This document shows positions 52,640 to 60,804 of a stretch of DNA of 64,000 nt, piece after piece. Every line of letters starts with the position of its first letter. Within the stretch, counting starts at the first letter, position 1. The notes beneath the pieces were generated by a model. That model had not been told where the DNA came from. It searched no databases and saw nothing but the letters and a program-made list of their open reading frames with translations. Origin of the DNA: Azospirillum sp. TSO22-1 (GTDB lineage Bacteria; Pseudomonadota; Alphaproteobacteria; Azospirillales; Azospirillaceae). The stretch lies in the NCBI RefSeq assembly GCF_003116015.1, contig NZ_LGQZ01000057.1, positions 1 to 64,000 of the forward strand. Direction: 5' to 3'. Made by a program: the position numbers and the translations under genes.

Positions 52640-53461
52640 CTATCCGACGAGCATGGTCAGCTGCGCCTCGCCGGCGTCGTAACTCATGCGCATGTCGTAG
52701 TCGGGCTCGACGCCGGCCGGCAGTTCCAGCCCGATCTCCTTCAGCCGCGCCTCCAGCAGCTCCAGGTACTCGGCCTGAAGTTCCTCGGGGCGTTTCGTCT
52801 TCAGCCCGACGTCGTAGTACTGGTCGAAGGTGGCCGAGCGGTCCGGCCCGGTGGACGGCCGGCCGTAGAAGCCCAGGCCCATGCGCAGGAACTTCGGCAC
52901 GCGGGCCTGCAGGTCCTCGCGCGCGGCCTCGCCGCCGAACTCGATCACCCGCTTCGCCGCCCAGACGCCGAAGGCGAGATGGCCGTATTCCTCCTTGTGG
53001 ATGCGGCTGTTGACGCGCGCCCAGGGCAGATAGGAGCAGTCGCGGTACTGGCCCAGGAAGGCGACCGCCGCCGGCGTCACCACCCCCGAGAACAGCGCCA
53101 CGTCCGACCAGCTGTCGAACCAGCGCGACCAGTTCTCCTTGCGGAAGCCGTTGATGACGCAGACCTTGCGTGCATCGGGCTCCTCTGGGTTGCGCACCAG
53201 CTCGGCCAGCCGCGCGTCCACGTCCACGCCCAGGTCCTGCATCAGGTTCCAGACGTAGTAGGCGTGGCCCATCTCCTCCATGACCTTCTTGGAGAGGCGG
53301 TAGGCCTCTTCCGGCCGCGGCGCGAAGCGCATGTTCTCCGCCACGCGCTGGGCGCCCGCGTACTCCGAATCCCCCTGGAAGGACATCAGGTGGATGAGCA
53401 TCGCACGGTACGCCTCGGGCAGCGGATCGCCCTTGTCGTAGGTCTTCCATGTCCTGGACAT
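52640..53461 (-). CDS. PaaA/PaaC-family diiron oxygenase-like protein
   Basis: 273 residues. PaaA_PaaC fold with the diiron pattern: EEAYRLSKKVMEEMGHAYYV, where the second Glu and His are ligands, and NSRIHKEEYGHLAFGVWAAK for the second E..H pair. PaaA is the catalytic subunit of phenylacetyl-CoA epoxidase. No paaB, paaC or paaD homologue is next to it, so this copy probably works alone or with the following 136-residue protein. It is divergent from paaX across a 259-base region with palindromes. Confidence 0.82.
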   Translation of the reverse strand: MSRTWKTYDKGDPLPEAYRAMLIHLMSFQGDSEYAGAQRVAENMRFAPRPEEAYRLSKKVMEEMGHAYYVWNLMQDLGVDVDARLAELVRNPEEPDARKVCVINGFRKENWSRWFDSWSDVALFSGVVTPAAVAFLGQYRDCSYLPWARVNSRIHKEEYGHLAFGVWAAKRVIEFGGEAAREDLQARVPKFLRMGLGFYGRPSTGPDRSATFDQYYDVGLKTKRPEELQAEYLELLEARLKEIGLELPAGVEPDYDMRMSYDAGEAQLTMLVG

Positions 53462-53549
53462 GGCGTTCCCCCTCTTGTCGTTTCCTCCGGCGTGTCAAGC
53501 CGCGACCTTGGGGCGCGACATTATGTGACACACAAATTCCGTTTTCACG

Positions 53550-53586
53550 AACCGTAATGTATCATATTTTGACGTGTCAAACGGTT
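53550..53586. promoter_or_regulatory. Nested palindromes in the PaaA-like / paaX promoter
   Basis: TTTGAC-GT-GTCAAA (53568-53581) is enclosed by AACCGT (53550-53555) and ACGGTT (53581-53586), and TGTATC lies at 53558-53563. Probably a regulator site, PaaX being the obvious candidate as the divergent gene. Confidence 0.5.
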
Positions 53587-53720
53587 TTTCGGAGAGTCGC
53601 GGCGCCTCGCCTATGGTCACGAGGGTGCCGCATGCGTTACATGCTTGTGTCGAAACGCTGAAGCGGCTGTTTTCCCAGTCCATGCCCGAACCGCCGCAAC
53701 GCCCAAACCGGTAGACCACC

Positions 53721-54674
53721 ATGGCCCGTCCCCGCCGCACCGAGGATCTTGTCGCCAACCTGTTGCAGGCCATCGCGCCGCGCGCCAAGTCGCTGATCAT
53801 CACGGTGTATGGCGACGCCATCCTGCCGCACGGCGGCTCGGCCTGGCTGGGCAGCCTGATCGACCTGATGGCCCACTTCGACATGAGCGAGCGCATCGTG
53901 CGCACCTCGGTGTTCCGCCTGGGCAAGGACGACTGGCTGACCAACACGCAGATCGGCCGGCGCAGCTTCTACCGGGTGACCGAGAGCGGGCGCGAGCGAT
54001 TCGCGGCGGCCGAGCGGCGGATCTACGCGCCACTGGTGCGCTATTGGGACCGCGGCTGGCACATGGTGCTGATCGGCCAGCCCTCCATCGGTCCGGACCT
54101 GCGCGAAAAGCTGCGCAGCGAGTTGGCGTGGCTGGGCTTCGGCGCGGTGGCGCCCAACGTGCTGACCCACCCCGCCTACGACGAGGCCGCCCTGCACCGC
54201 CTGCTGCGTGAGCTGGGCGTCGCCGACAAGGTGGTGGTGATGCGCGCCGAGCACGATCGCTCCGGCGGATTCGGCGCCATGCGCGAATTGGTGCGCGACT
54301 GCTGGGACATCGAGCGGCTGGAGGCGGATTACGCCGGATTCCTGACGCGCTTCCGCCCGGTGTGGCAGGCGCTGGAGGGGGCGGACGGACTGGACCCGCG
54401 CCAGTGCTTCCTGCTGCGCACGCTGATGATCCACGACTTCCGGCGAATCCTGCTGCGCGACCCGCTGCTGCCGCCGGACCTGCTGCCGCACGACTGGCCG
54501 GGGCAGGCATCGCGTATGCTGACGCGCAACATCTACCGGCTCATCCTCGGGGCGTCCGAATCGTTCGTCATGAACAGCCTGACGACGGCTGACGGGCCGC
54601 TGCCGGAGGCCGCGCCGGCGTTCCTCGACCGATTCGGCGGGCTGGCGGACGAGCCGGGACGGATGGTGGGCTGA
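53721..54674 (+). CDS. paaX: PaaX-family transcriptional regulator
   Basis: 317 residues. PaaX-type winged helix at the N-terminus (PRAKSLIITVYGDAILPHGG; LMAHFDMSERIVRTSVFRLG; DWLTNTQIGRRSFYRVTESG), then the typical middle (IYAPLVRYWDRGWHMVLIGQ) and C-terminal region (CWDIERLEADYAGFLTRFRP, FLLRTLMIHDFRRILLRDPL). PaaX represses phenylacetate genes until phenylacetyl-CoA binds. Divergent from the PaaA-like gene; the downstream gap before the ferritin-like oxygenase also carries GATACA motifs. Confidence 0.92.
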   Translation: MARPRRTEDLVANLLQAIAPRAKSLIITVYGDAILPHGGSAWLGSLIDLMAHFDMSERIVRTSVFRLGKDDWLTNTQIGRRSFYRVTESGRERFAAAERRIYAPLVRYWDRGWHMVLIGQPSIGPDLREKLRSELAWLGFGAVAPNVLTHPAYDEAALHRLLRELGVADKVVVMRAEHDRSGGFGAMRELVRDCWDIERLEADYAGFLTRFRPVWQALEGADGLDPRQCFLLRTLMIHDFRRILLRDPLLPPDLLPHDWPGQASRMLTRNIYRLILGASESFVMNSLTTADGPLPEAAPAFLDRFGGLADEPGRMVG

Positions 54675-55050
54675 GGCGCACTCCCCTTCCCTGCCTGGAG
54701 GTGGGGGCGCGGCGAGAGACATTCGTATCCGCCCGGAACGAATCACCACGATACAACAATGCCTATGAAGCGCCATTCCGCGCATCGTGTCGATGCGTGC
54801 CAACGCGGCTGAAACTCCGATTATCGCATTGTTTTTAAATGGTATAATTCCAACGCTCGTGGTCTTGTCGTCGAAAGCGATACATTTTCATGTTGCTTCT
54901 CCGAAAATAATGCGTCACGTTGTGAGGGTGCAAGGCGGCCGGGCGCTCCCAGAGGGGACGCCACCTGCGGCGCCTTCCAGAAAAAAACCGAAGAAACAGG
55001 CCGGGCGCGCAGCGCCGCGGCCACCGCATCCCCAAGGAGGAAACCGCCCC
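54675..55050. promoter_or_regulatory. Promoter region of the ferritin-like oxygenase gene
   Basis: 376 bases, AT-rich from 54810 to 54930 (gcattgtttttaaatggtataattcc includes a TATAAT-like box at 54842-54847). GATACA occurs at 54750-54755 and 54879-54884. A strong AAGGAGG lies 10 bases before the next ATG. No gene is supported here; a long open frame reaching upstream is not protein-like. Confidence 0.5.
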
Positions 55051-56079
55051 ATGGCCAAGGACTTCGTGCGTCTCGCCAACACCATGGACATGCCGCCGCC
55101 GACGCCGCAGCCGAACGTCTATCCGCTGTCCTGGCACTCGCACACCAAGAAGCTGGAAGAGATCTACGCCGCGGCGCAGCGCGAGAACTGGGATCCGGCC
55201 AAGTTGCCGTGGGACAGCTTCGATCCCTCGAAGTACACGTGGGAAGAGCGCGAGTGCATCGCCTATTGGTGGACGCTGCTGTCGGTGTTCGACGCCTCCG
55301 CTCCGCCGGTGTTCGCCGAGGCGCTGATCAAGACCTACGAGGTGCACGAGGAAGACCCGGTCCGCCGCTGTTTCTTCTCGGTCACCCGCGACGAGCAGAA
55401 CCACGAGCAGCTCTGCGGCCTGTCCATCACCAAGCTGCTGGAGCATCCGGACCCGCTGACCTACGAGCCGAAGACCGAGCTGGGCAAGAAGCTGCGCCGC
55501 AACGCGCACTGGCTCTACTACAACGGCGGCCGCTACTGGAACGGCTACAAGACCGCGGTGCCGAAGTACCCGCTGGCCGTGCTGTTCAGCTCGTTCCTGA
55601 TGGGCGAGATCGCCGCCGCGACGATCTTCCACCAGATGGCCGCGCAGTCGCGCGAGCCGGTGTTCCAGGCCGCCTTCAAGAACGTCGGCCGCGACGAGGG
55701 CCGCCACATGGCGATCTGCATGTCGGTGATGGAGCGCGACTATCCGAAGCTGCCGCCCGAGGAGAAGTCGATCATCACCAAGCAGATCCGCGCCGGCTAC
55801 CTGTTCCTGTCGGCCGTGCTGTTCGAGCCGCCGGCGGACTTCTGGGACCTGCCGGAGGACTTCATCCCGGTGCAGCGCGAGGCCGAGGAGGTCGCCCGCA
55901 AGGCCGGCTTCGGCATCCCGACCTACGAGATGAAGAAGGAGAACTGGCGCAACGCCATGCTGAACCTGAAGGGCGTGCTGGACAAGTACGCGATCCCCTT
56001 CCCGGCCATCCCCGAGGTCGGCATCACCGGCGAGGAGATCCGGGACATCGACATGGACGAGATCATCCCCGTGTTCTGA
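55051..56079 (+). CDS. Ferritin-like diiron oxygenase component
   Basis: 342 residues from the ATG with AAGGAGG. Diiron carboxylate pattern in a four-helix bundle: Glu region WEERECIAYWW (65-68), DEQNH (Glu115, His118), MGEIAAATIFHQM (Glu186) and RDEGRH (Glu216, His219). Thus two ExxH pairs plus the helix Glu residues are intact. The protein is neither PaaA nor a BMM hydroxylase alpha subunit by length. The reductase gene at 56207 gives it an electron supply. I infer a two-component monooxygenase acting on an aromatic compound or its CoA ester; substrate unknown. Confidence 0.78.
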   Translation: MAKDFVRLANTMDMPPPTPQPNVYPLSWHSHTKKLEEIYAAAQRENWDPAKLPWDSFDPSKYTWEERECIAYWWTLLSVFDASAPPVFAEALIKTYEVHEEDPVRRCFFSVTRDEQNHEQLCGLSITKLLEHPDPLTYEPKTELGKKLRRNAHWLYYNGGRYWNGYKTAVPKYPLAVLFSSFLMGEIAAATIFHQMAAQSREPVFQAAFKNVGRDEGRHMAICMSVMERDYPKLPPEEKSIITKQIRAGYLFLSAVLFEPPADFWDLPEDFIPVQREAEEVARKAGFGIPTYEMKKENWRNAMLNLKGVLDKYAIPFPAIPEVGITGEEIRDIDMDEIIPVF

Positions 56080-56094
56080 GGATGATGCTGCGAG

Positions 56095-56168
56095 CCCCGA
56101 CGTCCGCCCGCGGCGGGCGTCGGGGGCGCGTCCCGCTGAACTGGGGCGGCGGGGATGACCCGCCGCCC
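56095..56168 (+). promoter_or_regulatory. Two hairpins between oxygenase and reductase genes
   Basis: CCCCGACG (56095-56102)/CGTCGGGG (56118-56125) and the perfect 10-bp GGGCGGCGGG (56144-56153)/CCCGCCGCCC (56159-56168), followed by ATCTTTG. They could end part of the transcripts or stabilise the upstream message, giving more oxygenase than reductase. Confidence 0.6.
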
Positions 56169-56206
56169 ATCTTTGTCTGCACGTCTTGATTGGGGGAGTT
56201 CGTCCC

Positions 56207-57256
56207 GTGAGCCGCATCCGCATGCATCCCTCGGGCCGCGAGGTCGAGTGCCAGGAAGGCGATACCGTGCTGTCGGCCCTGGAGAAGGCCGGCTACGCGC
56301 TTCCCAACAACTGCCGCGCCGGTGCCTGCGGCGAATGCAAGGTGAAGGTCCTCTCCGGCCAGTTCGACCAGGGCATGGTGCTCGACATGGCGCTGTCCCA
56401 GGCCGAGCGGAAGGACGGCTACGGCCTGATGTGCATGGCCAAGCCGATCAGCGAGGAACTGGTCATCGAGTGGGGCACCGCCGACGCCCGCCCGAAGCTG
56501 TTTCCACCGCGCGAGAACGTGCTGTACGTCGTCACCGACCGCATCCCGCGCACGCCGCGCATCGTCGAGCTGCTGCTGCGCCCGCTCGGCACGCCGCTGC
56601 GTTACTGGCCGGGGCAGTACGTCCAGCTCGGCGACGAGCGCGCCGGCGCCTCGCCGCGCTGCTATTCCATTGCCAACGCCCCGCGCCCGGACGGCGAGAT
56701 CGCGCTGCACGTCACCCGCGTCGACGGCGGTTCCACCAGCACCTGGGTGCACGACACGCTGAAGGTCGGCGACGTGGTGTCGCTGAACGGGCCGTACGGC
56801 ACCTTCATCGGCGACCCCTCGGTGGAGACGCCGGTGCTGTGCATGGCCGCCGGCTCCGGCCTGGCCCCGATCCTGGCGCTGGCCGAGGCGGCGCTGCGCC
56901 GCGGCTACCGCCTGCCGGTCACCCTGCTGTTCTCGGCGCGCGAGAAGGCCGACCTGTACGAGCAGGGCATGATGGCCTACTGGCGGCAGAAGCACCGCAA
57001 CTTCGAATACAAGGCCACCCTGACCCGCGAGGTGCATGAGGGCCTGTGCGGGCGGATCCCGGCAGTGCTGCCGTCGCTGTTCACCGACCTGTCGCAGCAC
57101 AGCGTCTTCATCGCCGGCAGCCCGGAGTTCGTCGAGGACTGCGTCAAGGCCGCCAAGGCGCTGGGCGCGCGTGACGAGCTGATCCACACCGAAGGCTACT
57201 TCGCCCAGCAGCAGCCCGAGTATCCCTCGGCCGACCGCCTGACCGCTGTCGCATAG
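56207..57256 (+). CDS. Ferredoxin-NAD(P)H reductase of a multicomponent oxygenase
   Basis: 349 residues from GTG 56207 (GGGGGAG 8 bases upstream). An N-terminal plant-type [2Fe-2S] ferredoxin has Cys36, Cys41, Cys44 and Cys76 (NNCRAGACGECKVKVLSG). The FAD domain (YVQLGDERAGASPRCYSIAN) and the NAD domain (CMAAGSGLAPILALAEAALR) follow. This ferredoxin-first order is that of DmpP/XylA-type reductases, the reverse of PaaE. It should pass electrons from NADH to the diiron protein encoded just upstream. Confidence 0.92.
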   Translation: MSRIRMHPSGREVECQEGDTVLSALEKAGYALPNNCRAGACGECKVKVLSGQFDQGMVLDMALSQAERKDGYGLMCMAKPISEELVIEWGTADARPKLFPPRENVLYVVTDRIPRTPRIVELLLRPLGTPLRYWPGQYVQLGDERAGASPRCYSIANAPRPDGEIALHVTRVDGGSTSTWVHDTLKVGDVVSLNGPYGTFIGDPSVETPVLCMAAGSGLAPILALAEAALRRGYRLPVTLLFSAREKADLYEQGMMAYWRQKHRNFEYKATLTREVHEGLCGRIPAVLPSLFTDLSQHSVFIAGSPEFVEDCVKAAKALGARDELIHTEGYFAQQQPEYPSADRLTAVA

Positions 57257-57335
57257 CTCTCTCCCGTTCCGCTGACCTCGGCGCCGTGGGCTTTCGCTTG
57301 CGGCGCCATTTCTTTTGGTGGGGAGCTGAAGAGTC

Positions 57336-57502
57336 GCGGGCAACCGTTCACACGGATTGCACGGATTGAGGCACGGATTACACGGATTGTCTTTGATCGT
57401 GCAGAGCGTCCTGTTTCCGGACGACGGCCGCGCAGCACGAAGAAAAGAAAAATCCGTGTAATCCGTGTTCAAATCCCCAAAATCCGTGTGAATGTTGCCC
57501 GC
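57336..57502. repeat. MITE-like palindromic element with CACGGATT repeats
   Basis: Ends gcgggcaac...ttcacacggatt (57336-57358) and aatccgtgtgaa...gttgcccgc (57481-57502) are imperfect inverted repeats of about 22 bp. Inside the left half are four direct copies of CACGGATT (57351, 57360, 57372, 57381); the right half has inverse copies at 57451, 57460 and 57481. It lies between convergent genes and has no coding frame. Confidence 0.7.
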
Positions 57503-57521
57503 GTCGCCACGACCTTCGGGA

Positions 57522-58097
57522 CTACGCGTCCGCCAATCCCCACGGCGCCGGCGCCAGGTTCACGATGCGCGAGTAGAGCGAGCGCGCGTCCTCCTGCGCT
57601 TCCGGACTGAACAGAGGGTCCTTGTTGTCGGCGAAGGCGGCGTTGATGCGTTCCCAGTCCTCGACCGTCAGCGCCTCGCGGGCCATCGGGATGACGACGC
57701 CCTCTTCCTTCTGCAAGTGCCGCAGCTGCAGGTGCCGGTACGCCTTGGCCGCCTCGGCGAAGCCCTCCCGTCCTCCCGGGGCGCCGGCCTTGTAGGCGTC
57801 CAGCGCCGTCGCCAGCCCGGCGGTGGCGGCGTAGCACTGGTCGTGCTCGGCCTCCAACTCGTCGAGGATGGCGTGCGCGTCGGCGCTGTGCTCGCGCAGG
57901 GACGCGAACAGGAAGCGATCCTCCTTCGGGTGGTGGTGCTGATCGGTGAAGGTCCGCAGATAGTCGACGATGGCGTCCAGCAGCGCGAAGTCCGGCGCGC
58001 GGCCGGACTCCACGCCACGGAGCACGGCGTCGAAGGTGTTGACGACCCGCATCAGGTTGCGGTGCTCGGTCTTGATGACGGCGACGGCGTCGGTCAT
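57522..58097 (-). CDS. Hemerythrin-domain protein
   Basis: 191 residues from ATG 58097. Hemerythrin-type metal-binding pattern: IKTEHRNLMRVVNTFD (first His), DQHHHPKEDRFLFASL (His-His and Glu), LEAEHDQCYAATAGLA, and HLQLRHLQKEEGVVIPMARE. These give a diiron or iron-sensing helical bundle. The C-terminal ~40 residues (RINAAFADNKDPLFSPEAQE) are usual for this subfamily. It starts inside the fumarylacetoacetase stop (4-base overlap), so it is cotranscribed with ring-cleavage genes and may protect or supply iron. Confidence 0.88.
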   Translation of the reverse strand: MTDAVAVIKTEHRNLMRVVNTFDAVLRGVESGRAPDFALLDAIVDYLRTFTDQHHHPKEDRFLFASLREHSADAHAILDELEAEHDQCYAATAGLATALDAYKAGAPGGREGFAEAAKAYRHLQLRHLQKEEGVVIPMAREALTVEDWERINAAFADNKDPLFSPEAQEDARSLYSRIVNLAPAPWGLADA

Positions 58098-59119
58098 GCC
58101 TGACTCTCCCCGCGGTGCGGCACCACCTCCTGCTCGATGGCGCCGAAGATGCTGTTGCCGTCGGCGTCCGGCATCTCGATGCGGACGCGGTCGCCGAAGC
58201 GCAGGAAGGGGGTGGCGGGCCGGCCCGCCTGGATGGTCTCGATCATGCGGATCTCGGCGATGCAGGAGTAGCCGGCCCCGCCCTGCCCGATCGGCTTGCC
58301 CGGCCCGCCGTCCAGCTTGTTCGACACGGTGCCGGAGCCGACGATGCTGCCCGCCGCCAGAGGCCGCGTCTTCGCCGCGTGCGCGATCAGCTGCGGAAAG
58401 CCGAAGGTCATGTCGACGCCGGCGTCCGGCGTGCCGAAGAGATCCCCGTTCAACGTGCTGCGCAACGGCCGGTGCACCCGCGCACCGTCCCAGGCGTCGC
58501 CCAGTTCGTCCGGCGTCACCGCCACCGGCGAGAAGGCCGAGGACGGCTTGGACTGGAAGAAGCCGAAGCCCTTCGCCAGTTCCGCCGGAATCAGGTTGCG
58601 CAGGCTGACGTCGTTGACCAGCATCACCAGCCGGACGTACTGGCCGGCGCGCTCCGCCGGCACGCCCATCGGCACGTCGCCGGTGACCACCGCCACCTCC
58701 GCCTCGAAGTCGATGCCCCAGTCCTCGCTGCCCGCCGGGATCGGGTCGCGGGGGCCGAGGAAGCTGTCGGAACCGCCCTGGTACATCAGCGGGTCGGTCC
58801 AGAAGCTCTCGGGCATCTCGGCGCCGCGGGCCTTGCGCACCAGTTCCACATGGTTGACGTAGGCCGAACCGTCGCACCACTGGTAGGCGCGCGGCAGTGG
58901 CGAGGCGCAGGCGCCCTGATCGAACGGTTGGCCGTACGCCTCGCTGGCGTTCAGCGCGCGGTAGACCGCCTCCAGCCGCGGGGCGGCCTCGGTCCAGTCG
59001 TCCAGGGCCTGCTGCAGGGTGCCGGAAATCTCCGGCACCGCGCGGCAGCGGGCGAGGTCGCGGGACACGACGGCGAGGATGCCGTCGCGCCCGCCCTGCT
59101 TCAGCGTCGCCAGCTTCAC
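58094..59119 (-). CDS. Fumarylacetoacetate hydrolase family protein
   Basis: 341 residues from GTG 59119, which overlaps the hmgA stop (GTGA). FAH fold: FEAEVAVVTGDVPMGVPAER, VMLVNDVSLRNLIPAELAKG, KPSSAFSPVAVTPDELG and LAAGSIVGSGTVSN. Metal ligand Asp/Glu positions are intact. It should hydrolyse fumaryl- or maleylacetoacetate to fumarate (or pyruvate) and acetoacetate, the last step of homogentisate breakdown. No maleylacetoacetate isomerase gene is visible in the window. Confidence 0.9.
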   Translation of the reverse strand: MKLATLKQGGRDGILAVVSRDLARCRAVPEISGTLQQALDDWTEAAPRLEAVYRALNASEAYGQPFDQGACASPLPRAYQWCDGSAYVNHVELVRKARGAEMPESFWTDPLMYQGGSDSFLGPRDPIPAGSEDWGIDFEAEVAVVTGDVPMGVPAERAGQYVRLVMLVNDVSLRNLIPAELAKGFGFFQSKPSSAFSPVAVTPDELGDAWDGARVHRPLRSTLNGDLFGTPDAGVDMTFGFPQLIAHAAKTRPLAAGSIVGSGTVSNKLDGGPGKPIGQGGAGYSCIAEIRMIETIQAGRPATPFLRFGDRVRIEMPDADGNSIFGAIEQEVVPHRGESQA

Positions 59120-60243
59120 GGCTTCGCCTTCCAGGAATCGACGTAGCCCGCCCACTCGACCTTCTCCAGGTCCCCCAGGACCGTCAGCGGGTCGCGGGTG
59201 TCGAGCATCACCGCCACCTCGTCGGTCTCCTTGCGCTCGTACTTCTGGGCGACCTCGAAGGCCTTGGGGTGCGGGCCGTGCGGGAAGCCGGCGGGGTGAT
59301 AGGTGATCATGCCGGGGTGGATGTTGTCGCGCGAGAAGAACTGGCCGCGGTGGTAGAACAACACCTCGTCATAGTCGTCGTTCGAGTGGTAGTAGGGCAG
59401 CTTCAGCGCCTCTGGATCGGACTCGATGGGCCGCGGCACGAAGGTGCAGATGATGAAGCGGCTGGACACCCAGGTGCAGTGCGCGCTGGGCGGCAGGTGG
59501 TAGCGGTGGCTCATCAGCGGGCGGATGTCGCGCCAGTTCAGCCGCACCGGGGCGAGGTTGCCGTGCCAGCCCACCGCGTCCAGCGGGTTGAACGGGAAGG
59601 TGACGGCCGACAGGCGGTTGTTGCGCTTGATGCGGATGGTGGTGCGCTGCTCGCTCTTCTGAGCGTTGAAGGCGTCGTCGATGCGCGGCGCCTCAAGCAT
59701 CGCCTCGTCGAAGATGGCGTGGTTGCCGACCAGGCCCTTGTAGGGCAGCTGATACGCGTCGTTCGTCGCCTCGATCATCAGGACGCCGACCGGCGTATCG
59801 CTTTCCAGGCGCCACGCGGTGGAGCGCGGCAGGATCACGTAGTCGCCCTCGAACACCTCCATGTGGCCGTAGTCGCAGTAGAGGTGGCCGCCGCCCTGGT
59901 GGAAGAACAGCAGCTCGTCGCCGTCGGCGTTGCGGACCAGATGGTCCATCTTGCCCTTGAAGCGCCAGAACCGCACCTGCGTGGCGCCATTGCCCATAAG
60001 GCGGTAGGCGTCGAACGGGCTGGCCTGCATCTCGGCGGCCTTCACCGTATCGAAGGCGCGCGGGCGCAGGTCGCCCTCCCAGCTCTCCCACGCGGTCGGC
60101 GGGTGGGCGTGGTGGATCTGCGTCGCCGGGCCGAAGAAGCCCTCGCGCCCCACCTCGCGCTCGAAGGTGCCGGGCGGCAGCGCGACGTGCGCTTGACGCG
60201 TCGCAACACCCTCCACCCGCGGAAACCCGATCCAATTCTTCAT
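59116..60243 (-). CDS. hmgA: Homogentisate 1,2-dioxygenase
   Basis: 375 residues from ATG 60243 (GGGAGAA upstream), shorter than the ~430-residue classical enzyme but typical of the bacterial short form. Cupin-type iron ligands: HQGGGHLYCDYGHMEVFEGD, FVPRPIESDPEALKLPYYHS, NDDYDEVLFYHRGQFFSRDN and HPAGFPHGPHPKAFE, containing the His-Glu-His iron set. It opens the homogentisate ring to maleylacetoacetate. The gene leads the operon hmgA-fah-hemerythrin and is divergent from a MarR regulator across a GTTTC/GAAAC palindrome. Confidence 0.93.
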   Translation of the reverse strand: MKNWIGFPRVEGVATRQAHVALPPGTFEREVGREGFFGPATQIHHAHPPTAWESWEGDLRPRAFDTVKAAEMQASPFDAYRLMGNGATQVRFWRFKGKMDHLVRNADGDELLFFHQGGGHLYCDYGHMEVFEGDYVILPRSTAWRLESDTPVGVLMIEATNDAYQLPYKGLVGNHAIFDEAMLEAPRIDDAFNAQKSEQRTTIRIKRNNRLSAVTFPFNPLDAVGWHGNLAPVRLNWRDIRPLMSHRYHLPPSAHCTWVSSRFIICTFVPRPIESDPEALKLPYYHSNDDYDEVLFYHRGQFFSRDNIHPGMITYHPAGFPHGPHPKAFEVAQKYERKETDEVAVMLDTRDPLTVLGDLEKVEWAGYVDSWKAKP

Positions 60244-60293
60244 GGCATTTCTCCCATTTTGTATCGTTATGGCCTGGGCCTGCGGGCAGGATA

Positions 60294-60307
60294 GTTTCAT
60301 CTGAAAC
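60294..60307. promoter_or_regulatory. GTTTC-N4-GAAAC operator between hmgA and marR
   Basis: GTTTCATCTGAAAC, 51 bases upstream of hmgA and 29 bases before the MarR start. It shares arms and spacing with 52156-52169. TGTATC lies at 60260-60265, closer to hmgA. Confidence 0.62.
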
Positions 60308-60335
60308 AATTGCAAACGGAAAAATCCCGGGCACC

Positions 60336-60800
60336 ATGGCCGGCATGACGACTCCCGACCTCAACCTCGCGCGCTTTCTGCCCTACCGGCTGTCGGTGCT
60401 GTCCAACACGATCAGCCACACGGTGGCGCGGCTGTACGAGACGCGGTTCGGCATCACCATCCCGGAATGGCGGGTGATCGCCGTGCTGGGTTCCGGCCGC
60501 ACCATGAGCGCCGGCGAGGTGGCCGCCGCCACGGCGATGGAGCGCGTGCAGGTCAGCCGCGCCATCAGCCGCATGCTGGAGTCCGGCCTGATCCTGCGCG
60601 AGACCGGCGACCGTGACCGCCGCCGCGCCGACCTGACGCTGACGGCGAAGGGGCGTGCCATCTACACCGAGATCGCGCCGCTGGCGCTGGCCTACGAGAC
60701 GCGCATCACCAGCGTGCTGGACCCGGCCGAGGTGGAGATGCTCGACCGGCTGCTGGCGAAGCTGCAACTCCAGGCCGACGCGCTGGCCACGTCGCCTTAG
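60336..60800 (+). CDS. MarR-family transcriptional regulator
   Basis: 154 residues. Winged helix: FGITIPEWRVIAVLGSGRTM (helix and recognition approach), AGEVAAATAMERVQVSRAIS (recognition helix), RMLESGLILRETGDRDRRRA (wing with D-x-R motif), then a dimerisation helix (YETRITSVLDPAEVEMLDRL). Such proteins repress aromatic catabolic genes until a phenolic acid binds. It is divergent from hmgA and likely represses it and itself through the palindrome at 60294. Convergent with paaY after 4 bases. Confidence 0.9.
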   Translation: MAGMTTPDLNLARFLPYRLSVLSNTISHTVARLYETRFGITIPEWRVIAVLGSGRTMSAGEVAAATAMERVQVSRAISRMLESGLILRETGDRDRRRADLTLTAKGRAIYTEIAPLALAYETRITSVLDPAEVEMLDRLLAKLQLQADALATSP

Positions 60801-60804
60801 GGAA

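Noticed and set aside
57340..57500. CRISPR array at the CACGGATT repeats
   Set aside because: Repeats are 8 bases with irregular short spacing and appear in both orientations; no cas genes are near. It is a palindromic mobile repeat.
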